From: Wuchereria bancrofti
Taxonomy: Eukaryota; Nematoda; Chromadorea; Rhabditida; Onchocercidae
Direction of reading: 5' to 3'
Assembly (NCBI GenBank): GCA_005281725.1
Contig: SSBO01000009.1
Span: 4,414,163 to 4,478,162 of the forward strand
DNA length: 64,000 bases
Every line of letters starts with the position of its first letter. Positions within the stretch are counted from its first letter, which is position 1. Shown here piece after piece: positions 13,372-25,026 of the stretch. Under the pieces are notes generated by a model that saw nothing but the letters and a program-made list of their open reading frames with translations, had not been told where the DNA came from and searched no databases. A program made the position numbers and the translations under genes.

Positions 13372-14392
13372 AAGGAGACTGGAGAGCAAATAACTTTATT
13401 GCCGTATGATTATGATATTGGTGACGATGGTGGTGAAAAAACTAAAGGATCCGAAACAGAAACAGGTGATGGCAGTAGTAACGCTGGAAAACCTACAGAA
13501 AATGCTGGCCAAGTAAAAAATGCTTCAGAGGCACATTTGTCAACAGATGATCACACCCAAGAAGGCGGTGGTTTTGCAACTCACCTGTCTGATAAATCAA
13601 AAGCAACTGGAGGAGAAATTGATAACGGTCAAGGAGATCAGCATACCGAACCACCATCAGTAGATCAACAAGCAGAGCGCGTAGAACCGGAAGAGCCACG
13701 ACAACCCGAGAGATTACCCATACATCCACATCCAAAATCGAACTTTCCACAACCAAATTTAGATCAGCCATCGCAAGTTCATCCTTATCAACCACAACCG
13801 TATCCAGAATTACCAGAACCTTATCAGCCGCAACCACCGGCACCAGCATCAGTAGGACCTGAAGTATGTCAAATCATTGCTACCGGCATGAATACGGAAA
13901 TGCAACAATATGCATCACTGCTTGCTAGTGAAGCTCTTACACAGTAAGTTTCAATTGAGAACAGCTTGCATCAACCTCTTATCAAATTTATATTTCTTCA
14001 ACAATACATTTGTGCTGAAAAGTATTTATATTAAATGACTTCATTAAATTAAATATAACCGCGTCCATTTATTCCGTCGCGCTGCAATTATCATATATTG
14101 CAGTAAAAATTACCTTTCTCAAGTTAACGAGAAAGTTTTATCTTACAATCTAGATAGATCGATCTATTAATCATTATAGTATCACTTCCAGCAATTTTGC
14201 AGATTTCCAAATCAGATGATGGCTATTGCGCGCCATATCATGATGAATTTTGAAGAGCGATATGGACCAGCGTGGTGTTGCGTTGTTAGTAATGGACAAT
14301 TGGGATTTTACCTGCGTTACGACAGAGAGAATCATATTTACTTCACGTTATCCAGACATACCATTTTTCTCTACAAAAGTAGTACTTCGTGA
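13372..14392 (+). CDS. LC8-like dynein light chain with long Pro/Gln-rich N-terminal extension (first exon missing)
   Basis: Exons about 13372-13943 and 14203-14392 join across CA|A in phase 2 (donor GTAAGT, acceptor TTGCAG) and end in TGA. The last 90 or so residues match the LC8/DYNLL fold: an N-terminal helix region ending in MQQYASLLASEALTQ, helix MAIARHIMMNFEERYG, then the strand region WCCVVSNGQLGFY, and HIYFTLSRHTIFLYK at the C-terminus. In front sits about 150 residues of low-complexity sequence: acidic/Gly-rich, then His/Pro/Gln-rich repeats such as QPQPYPELPEPYQPQP. The reading frame is open back to a TGA at 13360 without any ATG, so the start codon must be in an upstream exon (a weak CAAG acceptor lies at 13371-13374) that I could not identify. 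LC8 proteins are about 89 residues dimeric hubs of dynein and many other complexes; whether this divergent copy joins dynein is unknown. Confidence 0.8.
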
Positions 14393-15686
14393 ATGAAATT
14401 TGTATACTTGTACGTATAGGACAAGCAGCACTGCGAATTGATAAATGATAACGACAAAGAATGTCCTCAAAATTTTTAGGAATTTCCAAATGCTAGCATA
14501 TTTGATGGAATCTTGTGATCTGTTTAAAAGTACTCATCAGATGAAGTTTAAATTTTTTTATATTACCGATAATAGATAATGCTTTACTGTCCTAACTTCT
14601 GATTGCACTTGCTGTACTTCCTCACAATTTTTTCTTATTTTTCTTGTAAAACATAAATTTTTGATCGAACTTTTTTATTGTGAAACAAAATATTTAATGA
14701 ATCATAAAGCTTCTCTTTGTTTTATTGCGTATTGAACATGTTGAAAAATTAAAATTTTCTATAAAATTACAGAAAATTGTTTTGTAATTTTGATTCATTG
14801 AAAGAATTGAAAAAAATCTTGTCCCGCTGTCTAACTTTATAAAAATTATCATTTATTCATCAGTCGAAACGATCAGATTAGATATCTTTATCACTATGAT
14901 TAACATTACAAATCTGTAACGCTCATTATTATTGCTATCAGTAATTTCAGTATCATTCAGACAAATGTATTTTATGTTTCCTACTACTGCTTCTTTTGAA
15001 TTATCAACCCTATTGCAATTATTACTGCTTTGCGCTGCAACAATTGAACCTAAATGCTTATGATTTTATACTTTGTTTTTCTCTTATTTTTTGTTTTTGT
15101 TCTTTAAATTCATTCCAGGACAAAACAATTTGAAATTTTTTCAGCTTAACTTACAATGTCAGCTGTTGAGTAAACTTGAAAATGTATAAAGTTTTCAGAA
15201 AAATTAAAGCTATTTTGGAGCAAATTTTCCTTCATTAATGTAATTGTTTATTCATTTTCTTGCTTGAAACAATCTAACTTAGTGAATTTGACAGGTGTTT
15301 TTGAGTAGGCAAAAACTTACAAATAATGTTAAAGTATTTTGAAGTATGACAAAGTTAACATTGGATGATTCATTCTCTTAAAGCACTCTTACGTTTTACA
15401 TTTTCTTATAGCTCTCAAAACGTCTTCATTTTTCGAATTTCCTTTCGAATTTCAAAAATTTCAAATTTATTCTTTTAAAACTCAGTTTCAGATTTTATAT
15501 TATGAATTATTTCTCAGTATGTTCCAATATTCAGCTTTGGATAGCTATCCATTTTGAACAAACTCATTTTTTTGTTAGCAACAAATTTCAATTTTGTCGT
15601 TCTTTTGTACGAATTCCTCGGAAGATTTTCAATTCCTAAAGAAACCGATTTTTTCAAAGTTTATTTAAGGCTTTGTCCAAAGCATA
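14393..15686. other. spacer between the two LC8-like genes
   Basis: AT-rich, no exon recognised. It separates two same-strand paralogues. Confidence 0.7.
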
Positions 15687-16448
15687 ATGTCGAACCCTCA
15701 ATCAATCGATGACCCAAATCCAAATTCTGGTATCGAAATCGGAAATGCTCAGATTATTGCATCAGGTATGGACACTGAAAAACAGCAATATGCAATTCAG
15801 TGTGCTAATGAAGCGATTATGCAGTAAGTTCCTATTTTATACCATGATAAAATGGCTAAATAAGTAGATAAATGATGACAAAATAGGTGACAGTTCGTTT
15901 TCCTTTGAAGTTGCAAAGTTGAATATTTTGCAATCTCAGCAATATTTATTTATAAGCATGCATTTATTGAAATTTGTTGCATTTGTTTGTCTTCATTTGA
16001 AATATATTATCAACAAAATATACTTACTTATAATGCATAGAAGTAAGTATATTTTAAAAACTTACAAATTGCATAGGATGTATTAGCTGTCGCAATTAGA
16101 TTTTCTTTGCTTATCCCTCAACCTTAGATCGATAATTGTTTATAGTAATTTGATAATTGCAATCTCACTTCTCTTCATTAGCTTCTCTGGTAAATTTGCT
16201 TTTAGGAAGGTTATAAAATTTATATTACAAAATGTAATTAAGAAGTCGGTAATTTCTTTAGACATCCAAGTCAAAATATGGCAATGGCTCAGTATATAAT
16301 GTCCCATTTCGAGGAGAGATATGGTTCAGCATGGCACTGTATCGTAAGTGATGGAAATTTGGGATTTTACATACGATACGATCCTTCAAATCATATTTAT
16401 TTCTTTATAGGATCAACTACTATATTTTTATTTAAAAATGAATGCTAA
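15687..16448 (+). CDS. LC8-like dynein light chain, 107 residues (tandem paralogue)
   Basis: Exons 15687-15823 and 16262-16448 give 107 residues from ATG to TAA. The intron sits at the same codon (CA|A, phase 2) as in the gene 1.3 kb upstream, showing a tandem duplication. After a short head (MSNPQSIDDPNPNSG) the LC8 pattern follows: IIASGMDTEKQQYAIQCANE, helix MAQYIMSHFEERYG, strand region AWHCIVSDGNLGFYIRY, and HIYFFIGSTTIFLFK. The WHCIV core is closer to canonical LC8 than that of the upstream copy (WCCVV). The usual LC8 groove strand (NFGSYVTHE) is replaced by NLGFYIRYD, so target specificity may differ (inference). A poly(A) signal AATAAA at 16534-16539 follows the stop. The intron carries a 15-bp hairpin at 16015-16055. 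Confidence 0.88.
16015..16055. repeat. 15-bp perfect inverted repeat (hairpin) in the LC8-like intron
   Basis: AAAATATACTTACTT at 16015-16029 is the exact reverse complement of 16041-16055, with an 11-base loop. Confidence 0.8.
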
Positions 16449-16533
16449 TAATTTGAATTCCTTTTGCTTTTAAAACTTTAATTTCATTTTCATTTCAAAT
16501 CAATACAACAATTAATGAAGAAAAACATGAGCC

Positions 16534-16539
16534 AATAAA
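16534..16539 (+). terminator. poly(A) signal AATAAA of the LC8-like gene
   Basis: Canonical hexamer 86 bases after the stop at 16448 and 32 bases before the convergent GPCR stop codon. Confidence 0.5.
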
Positions 16540-16570
16540 AGTTGAGTTTCAATTTCAATTTTACAACTAT

Positions 16571-19500
16571 TTACAAAGTTGTAATACTAACATTTCTGAC
16601 TACATATTTTCGTAAAGGTAAAACATAAATGCGTGGATGTAAAGTGTCCGATTCATTCCTATGTTCAATTTGTATCTCAGCTACCCAACGTTTTGTTACA
16701 GTATCTGCCTTCGATATTGTATCATCCTAAAAAATAGGCCCTTCAATTTAGTTACTTTCTTTACGAAAGAGTAAAAACGAAATAATTACTTAATCATTTA
16801 TTTATGTTTCCCAATATTAACAATATTTTTTAATGCAATTTTTCAAATTTAAAAGGTTTGCACAGTTTTTAATTAAAAAGTAGTAAAAATTATGAAATTT
16901 TCTATCACTGTTCAGAGTCACAATAAAATACAATTCATATCTACAGAAGGATTAACAACACATAACTCACTTTAATGCTAGCAGTATTCACCCAACCGCT
17001 TCGCGATTTGACATTTTCCGCGTCATTGTCCAGCAGAATTTCCAAACAGCCCGCATTATTTATACCTAAACGTGGAAAGGAATGATAAATTAAAAAGTTC
17101 TGAAATTCCTAGCGCATCTCTTTCAAGTTTTAAGCTACTGAATTTCTTCTACAGAAGAATTTTTTTTTTTTGAATGAAGGAAATGAAATTTCGAAAAAAC
17201 TCAATATTTCTACCACCTGGAATATTTGAATTGTCGTTTGTTATGGGAAAAGAATTATAATTTCTGATTTGACGATACAATGGTTTCCATACCGGTGAAC
17301 CACACGTCATCATTTCTGATGAAACAAAAACGCATATTTCCATAGTGATTCGTGGGGAGAAAATAAAATTCAAGAAATCCAATAGCTTTCAAGAGGCTTA
17401 GATTTTAAAGAACACTTCTCCAAAAAACAATCTGACAATATAAGAAAATCCACTGGAAATTCCAAGTTCGGTCATATAAAGAAAGTTAATAATGTATCAA
17501 AATGTCTTTCATTTGAGCAAATTTGAGCAAACTAAGCAAGTAACTACAGTGACAATGATTTTAAAAATTTGTTAGAATTTAAATTCAAAAATATTTACCT
17601 TGTCTCGGTGAATTTTTTTTTAAAAATTGTGCAATGACAGGAGTGGAATTGGGTGATGTGTTTTGCGTTCGATCAGCGCTAGTCTTCAAGTATTTGTTAA
17701 TCAGTTGTCGTTTAACTGTTTGCACTTTTATTCTGAATGATTTATATCACAATAGAGTGAAACTATTTTGAATTCAAGAAGGATCATAAATCAATGATTA
17801 TAAAAATGAATGCAAGTGAATTGTGATGCAAATGGAAGATGAAATTAATAAAACTAACAAGAAAACTTTCTTGTATTCTTTGTTGAAAGTGTAATAAATG
17901 AGACAATTGATGGATGAATTCAAAACTACTAGAAAATTGCTAGTGTCGGTGAGAAAATTGAGCAACAATGTGCTTGGCTCAAAAAATGTTTCAATCACAT
18001 TCACTATAAGTGCCTGGAATAAAAGAAGTTACGTTGTTGACATCATAGCTTTCTTCAGGAATGATACAACGAATGCATCACATTACTTAAGAGACTTTCA
18101 TTTGTTCATTTGTCTGTTAACTTTTCTGATGAAATGTAAAACAATTGACTCAACAAATCAATGCCTTCAAATGATAGCACTGATCAATCAATCAGTTTAT
18201 GTTCATTTATTTTTATATGATAAGATTTTTAAGAATGCTCTAAAATTTCTGTAGCAAAAATTATATTGTTTCCAAGAATTCTCGGTCAATAAATTAATGA
18301 TAATGTGAAAGAATAAATTATTTAATGATTTAAGCAGATTTAAGTTTCTATGAAATAGGTAATATTATGAATCCATATTATGAACAGCTTCTTTGTGCAA
18401 ACATTATTTCAAGATTGTAATGGATTCGGAGCAAACAGCTAAACTGTTTCAAATTAATGCTCAGAGCGACAAAAATTGATGAAGTCTTACCAAAATATTG
18501 CAGCATAAGAATAAAATAACCACCATAACCATTGTTATACTATCATCGGATCCGATTGTTCCATTTCGATCGGTCGGTTGAAGCATTGTATTCGTTATAT
18601 GACCCAAAGAAGCTGAACTTAAAATGTGAACAAATACGGAAATTTTGAGTTTTTTCATTCAAATGCAAGTCATAAAAATTCACCTGTCATAGCAATTCGG
18701 GAAGCATTATCTTTGACGAAACCCATTGAATTTGATCGTGATATGCTGTAAATTTCAATTCTAAGTGAGACGATGCTATGCCAAACAGGAAGAGCATACT
18801 TACGAAAACAATTAAGTGTGAATTTAGAATGCCGTAACAGTTCATGAAAAATTAATAATTGAGCAAAGGTGTGTAAGAGGTAAATATGTCACGAACACTT
18901 TACATGCCATAAAGCGATCTTAGATAATAAAAATGACAAGATATGTGTCAACTGATAAAGTAAATAAATTAATATCATTAGTTGCAGTATCTAACAGATT
19001 GAACAGTTTGAGAAATGGCAACATAAACGAAAAATGATAGTTTAAAAGCTGCCTGACAAATCTCTTAACTAAGTGTACTGTTATAAAAACTAACAGATAT
19101 TAAAAGCTTTCAAAAGATATTCACTATTAAAAGATTGATTATCAATTTCTTTCATTTGACAAAGATATCTAAAAACTGTCAAAGAAAGAAAACTTACGAG
19201 GATTGTTGTACAACAATGATCGCATTTAAAATGGATAGAAATAGAAAAGGAAGTAAAGTCATTAGCACCATGTACATATATACATTATATATCGTATTGA
19301 TTGCAAAGAATAAAGAGGTCGGACAAATTTCGACTATTATTTCCTGAAATATCAGTAAATTTAATTGAGTAATTCTCTTTTAGAAACAGTAACATTTTTT
19401 AAGTAATTGAACTATCACATAGATTTGTCCTTTCTAACATCAACTCAGCAGCTAATACATTATATCGAGCATGTATACCCTTTTCTATGAGATCTGACAC

Positions 19501-21523
19501 TATTTTGTAAACACATCCATTTAATGCCTCAACTTCTAATCCTTCTGTTACTAATTTTAATAGTAACTCCCATTTTCTTTAAAAATTGTGTTATGAAAAC
19601 AACGAATATTTATAGTGTATTAATTCTAATTATTGAATGATATTTGTCCACTGAAATTTATTCTTTGTTCTCAATATTCTGAACTTGAAAACGAGTTTTA
19701 TTCAGTATATGAATTTAATCACAATAGGTATGCTAAATATTAAAACGGTGAACAATATTTTAGTGATAATTGATTGTCTGATTTGACGAATTTGGGAGAG
19801 GTAACAATAAGATAAATGCAGATTCCTTCGCAAATTAGATGAGTTAAACAAAAGTGCATCATAAACATCTTCGAACCTCTAAGCACACAGCATATGACAT
19901 TTATACAGATGTTGCCATGACATTAAAAGAAAAAATTTTGTTGAGATTGCAAATGGTTATATAGGCACGAAATTGCTAAGTATTAAAAAGGTTAAGGAAA
20001 AATTGTATGAAAATGGAAATTTACAAGAATAATAATTTTCAAGTCAAAAGACGCACATGTTGAAAATTTGTTATTTTTTAAATTCTGTTACTGAATTTTG
20101 CCACTTAAATTCTGTTATTTCAAAACCTATTAGGGGCAAAATTATCATCAAGAATAATACACCCAATGAGGAGATGAATGTCATTGAGTCATTGGTCAAC
20201 CAACACATAGCTAGTCTTTGTTTTCCTTGAACTAGTAAGACTCTTGCAACTTTCAAGTGAAGTGATAATTTGTGATATGAAAATGATTAAAAAATGACCT
20301 TTGAACTACCATGCAGGCATTTCCTCAAGTTGAACTGTGGGAAACGTAATGAGTTATAAATGATGGAGCATACAGTTATACACGTGTTTATTTCACAAGC
20401 ACGTCGAATTGTACAATAGCTTGCACTTACTGTTTTCCAACATACCTTAAAATTTGAATATGATATGCATTTTGAATTTCGAAGATTCCATTAACAGCAA
20501 TGTTTTGTAAAATTATTTGTTAATGAGTTATTATAAGAGTTGTAAATATATTTCTCGTGTCTCACGTTAATAAATAAATTCACGTCTTGCATTGCTTTCT
20601 TAAAATAAACTAACGTTGATATAACAATCGACAGCAGCTGCAACAGTGAAATATACGCTGCAGGTTTGTGCCATGTATCCGAACGGCAATGCATAGACAG
20701 TTGTATAAGGTGCACGCGACAATTCCGGAATATAAGTCCTGAACAGTGAGATGTACGCTGCGTGAAGATGGAATCATTGAATCAGAAATTATTGCTATAT
20801 GTAAATTAAATTCTACAGCGAAATCGCTAGTGATCCGAGATGCCATTTTGAAGCCATAAATATTCGAGTCTGAAGGCAAAAGATTGCCCTCTTGAAAATT
20901 TGCTTCTTTTTAATTTTTCATTGGTCACATCAATAGGTCTGGAAAAGGTGAACTAACCTAGCGGAATCGATCCAGAAAATAAAAAGACCCGTTATAACAA
21001 CTAAAAAATCGCTGGAAGAAAGAAATAACAAATAGGTGTTGGATGAACTGCGCATCCTGCAAATAGCAGCAACTTTTATTATAATTCACTCATAAGTTTC
21101 AGATATGAGACTAAAATTTAACAAATTTCCATTGTCAGATTTGACCAACCTTTCTCGAGAATAAACAAAAATATTGACAATATTTGATAGAACACCAAAA
21201 GTCGAAATTGGTGGTAACAAAATAATGACTGCTATATAGTTAAACCTGAAACTTGCTGAGGTTAAGGTCAATTAAATCAAAAGTCTTTAATTTTATTTTC
21301 ATCATTTCCTAATGGATTAGGCGAGTATCAATGGTGGGAAATAAGGCAAAGTTAGATTGATAGACAGCGACAGAACTGAAAGAAATTACTTGGCTAATTT
21401 CAACAAATTTATTGAATTAGAGGAAAAAAGATACACATACCACTCATATGCCGGCGAGTAATCACTATGTTGCAAATCGGAACAGATACATTTGGTATCA
21501 TTTGAATCCGATCCGGAAATCAT
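16571..21523 (-). CDS. FMRFamide-receptor-like neuropeptide GPCR (rhodopsin family)
   Basis: Exons in gene order: 21441-21523 (MISGSDSNDTKC, N-terminus), 21150-21245 (TM1, TFGVLSNIVNIFVYSRER), 20958-21056 (TM2, MRSSSNTYLLFLSSSDFLVV), 20615-20738 (TM3, AQTCSVYFTVAAAVDCYIN), 20310-20445 (ICL2/TM4, CTIRRACEI, SIIYNSLRFPQF), about 20127-20231 (ECL2/TM5), 18684-18745 or longer (ICL3), 18491-18612 (TM6, ITMVMVVILFLCCNIL), 17859-18013 (ECL3/TM7, NFLVVLNSSINCLIYYTFNK), then tail exons 17599-17732, 17217-17315, 16971-17065, 16571-16726. All phases match except between the TM5 and ICL3 exons, where no canonical junction was found. The GNxxN, DRY-position (DCY) and NPxxY-position (NSSINCLIY) landmarks fit nematode FMRFamide-type receptors. 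An ATTCCAG acceptor ends 4 bases before the ATG, fitting a spliced leader. Ligand unknown. Confidence 0.88.
19399..19576 (-). other. coding-like terminal exon inside a GPCR intron
   Basis: A 178-base open stretch after a TTTAAAG acceptor ends in TAA and would encode about 58 residues (KWELLLKLVTEGLEVEALNG, later LIEKGIHARYNVLAAELMLE). Its balanced amino acid composition is unlike the AT-driven noise around it. It lies on the same strand between the GPCR TM5 and TM6 exons but cannot be part of that receptor. No partner exon was found upstream, so it may be the tail of a nested gene or a relic. I do not recognise the family. Confidence 0.35.
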
Positions 21524-22303
21524 TTTGCTGGAATTACTCTTAAAATTTTAAAATAAGCAGTGCCAACGTTTGTCATAAATGAAGTCATTCCGGCTTTTGA
21601 GTTCAGGTAGAAGGGAAAATTTTAAATGAATTGAAGAGGTAAGTATGAGAAAGGAAGATGAGGAATTAGTATTACTTACTTTAAATAAAGTCTGAAAAAA
21701 GTAAACAGGCAGTGAAGGAGAATAAAAGAGTAGATGGCTGATAGGATGTAGTCATGTTTGACGAGAGAAAAGGGCAAAAACGATGAGAGGAAATGAAATT
21801 ATGATGGTAGGTTAATTAAGGAAGACTGATATGCGAAAAGTAAACGAGAGAGTTAACATTTCTTTTTTTTAATTTCCTCTTAGGGTCATCAACATAAGTC
21901 AATTTGAATTGCATCTGAAAGGATGAATTTTATTGAATCTAATTAAGTTAATTCTGTTCATTAAACTGTTACATTTGTGGATAAGCATCAATGCAAAGCA
22001 TGTCAGCTATTTTTGATGGAAAATGAGTCTTGCTTGTAGCTAAGTAAGATTGAACACTTCTTTTTCTTATCTTAAATAATAAATTTACCTTTACTTTTTT
22101 TGTAAGAATTTCTTAGATAAAGGATTCTCGACGAAAGTAATTCAAATGAGATTATTCGATAAAAAATGATAGAAATCAATTATGAATTTGATAAAAATAG
22201 AAAAAATTCCAGATTTTAAACCGAAAAGATAAATAATAAATAAAAAATGAAGTTAAAAAGAAAAACCGACAAAAAATAAACCAAAAATAAGTCACTACAA
22301 GTG

Positions 22304-22311
22304 TGACGTCA
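22304..22311. promoter_or_regulatory. CRE-like octamer TGACGTCA
   Basis: A perfect palindromic CREB-type site about 780 bases upstream of the GPCR start codon. A single octamer can arise by chance. Confidence 0.2.
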
Positions 22312-24987
22312 GCAATCTCGGGAAAAATAATCTGCTAATGACAGGACGTTCCTTTTTTCTTTCTGTCATCTTAAATAAATTACTTTAGAAATCGAAAATC
22401 CCATATTTAGAGTTAATAAGAAATTTTTTTGTTTTGATTTGTTTTCAGATCCCAAAACAGTCTCACTAAAATGTCACATTCATCCGATTAAAGATATGTG
22501 CACAATAATTATACGGGAAAATTCTCTAATTTAAGTTCATCATAATCAAAAGCTGCGCCATTTGTGTTTTTTGGCTCTCAGTTCATGTCAGCGCAAAAGC
22601 TGAGTGATAATATTTGCAACTAAAATATTTGATTGAATTGATTGTTAAGGCCATTACTACTTGTTCAAATGAGTTCAAAAATTATCAGTTCAGAGCGAAA
22701 AAAATTGTTAAAAAATAAAACATTATGATAAGATGAACAATCGCAATCGATCTGTTTGGAAAAGGACTGAGTGACAGGTTGATAGACAGGTAGCACTTAG
22801 TGAATTTCTAATTTTCATAGCGACTAGTCGACTTCATGACGCTTGGCTTGCTTGTACATTAATTTTTAAACAGCAAAAAAAAAAATTGAAAAAGCTGAAA
22901 AATAGGCCATATTACATTCATCTTCATTACATCATATTCCTTTTACGTAGTGTGAAAATGAAGCAAAAAAAGAAATGAAAAATTTTCTTCATTACGCACT
23001 TTTACCATTTGCGCTTCATTATGAAGCTCTGTTGTCTACTCGCTAATTTATTTTAATTCTTATTTTGTATGCCATCTTTCTTTTTTTTCTTGTTCGTGAA
23101 ATATTTTGGTAGAATAGGATATTCTTCTGTTCCGGAAAAAATTTTAGAAATCGGTATGAACGCTAGTAACTTATTTTATAGAAGTTAACTATAAAACTAC
23201 GTTTTTCTACTCTCTTGCGTTTTTAACTATCTTCATGTTCCTTATTTGTGATTATTAATAAGAATTTAAAGGATCTATTGCTACCAATCAGAAAGTAACA
23301 AAAATTTCACTGAAGAAAAGAAAAAGAAAGATTTTACTACAGATTTCATTAATAAGTCTTATATATTCAGAGTTTAATTAAAAATTAAAATATTCCTCGA
23401 GTGACTGATTTATTACTGTCAACTAAAAACGGTTTTAGAAAATGAAATAAATTTTTCAAACTAATAAAAATTATAAATCTTTTACACTGAATACATTTTT
23501 AAAAAATTGGGAAAGGAATTATGATGGAGATGTAACCTTTAACAAATCGTTTCGTCCTCATCACATCTACTGAATTTCTCGGACTTGCACAGTGGTCTTC
23601 CCAAACTTCACTTTAATTCCCTTGCGACGTCTTTTTCTTCATAACTTTCGATAAATAATAAAAATGAAGTGATAGAATGGAAAAGCAAAAATTAGTTTGC
23701 AAGATAATCAATGCGTTGTTTAATTAGATAACTTGAAAATTTTTGAGAATTAGAAGTGCTAACTACTGGCAAAGCAACTGTAGGATAACTGTTGGTTAAT
23801 AGATAGCATTATCAGCTTTTTTTTGGAAGAATCGACCGACTTTCTGGTCAATTTGAACAACTCTTATTAACTTATTGAAAAGGAGCCAAGAAATAAAAAT
23901 ATTTTATAAAAAATGAATATGTGATAATTACATGTGATAATTGATAATTAATTAATTGAATGAATGGTGTCAACCACACCCTCGTGCTTGATTTGACAGA
24001 TAATTAAGTTCTGCATTTGTAGGACAAATAATACGAGTAATGCTTATCGAGTTCAAGATAATTTGCTAAGTCATAAACAAAAGAAAGCAAGGTATGGACT
24101 GTTCGATAAATAAGGCGAGAAAAATTATTTCCTCAGCAGGCATTTCATGCTAGCTTTCAAATTCTTAATTATTACGTTAGCAAGCATAAAATTGTTCTCT
24201 CCAGGAAATTTCATGTATTTTTTATTTTCCGCTATGAGCTACAACTCAATCTAAGACGCAAATTGAGTGATTAAATAGTTAGTTAAGAGGGAGTAAAATT
24301 TTCCTGAATTCATTTCCGGAAATATTCCTTTACTCCACTGTATTTACCACATATCAGCAAAAGAAGTGGAACTTCCTTTCCTTGCTCATAGAAATTGATT
24401 TATTTTTAATTCAATCTTAACTGAATCCCAAGAGATTCTGCAATTTGTAAGCTTTGAAGTTTTTGAAAAGCACACTTTGTCGTAAAACCGATTTGGGATT
24501 AGTAATACTTCATCAATTCCATAGATTTAAATTCCTTTCTTCCAGTAAATTCAGGAAAATGAAGTAGATTCTTTTGAGAGAAAAGAAAAAGACAGTGAGG
24601 AAAGGAAACGGAATTTAGGATATTTTCATTGAAAGATACCACAAAGATTATTTTGAAATAACAGCATATAGCAGGCAAAACAGAGTTTTGATTAAAATCA
24701 GCTATAGAAACATTCATATGTGTTAGCATTACAAGTGCGCCTGCAATCGACTGCTGCCGCAAATGTCCAAGAATCCCTAACCATTATGGAGTAACTGAGA
24801 AGAAATATTTACAATAATAACTGTCTCAAAATCGATTGACTCAATATTAAAAATTAGCATTATCCCGCGATAAGAATTATTACTTGTGATGAGCTGTTCA
24901 ATTAGTGCTTAAAATTACAGCTAACCTATGACCTTCAGAGTACAAAAATGCTAAATTATTGAGCCTAATTCATTATTTTGACCTCTA

Positions 24988-25026
24988 TTTTATTAAATAC
25001 TGATAAATTATCAGTATTTAATAAAA
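24988..25026. repeat. perfect 19-bp palindrome with 1-base spacer
   Basis: Left arm TTTTATTAAATACTGATAA, one A, then its exact reverse complement. It could extrude as a cruciform or be the relic of a foldback element. Confidence 0.85.

Noticed and set aside
17898..18254. 118-codon plus-strand frame
   Set aside because: It is the antisense shadow of the GPCR TM7 exon and its intron.
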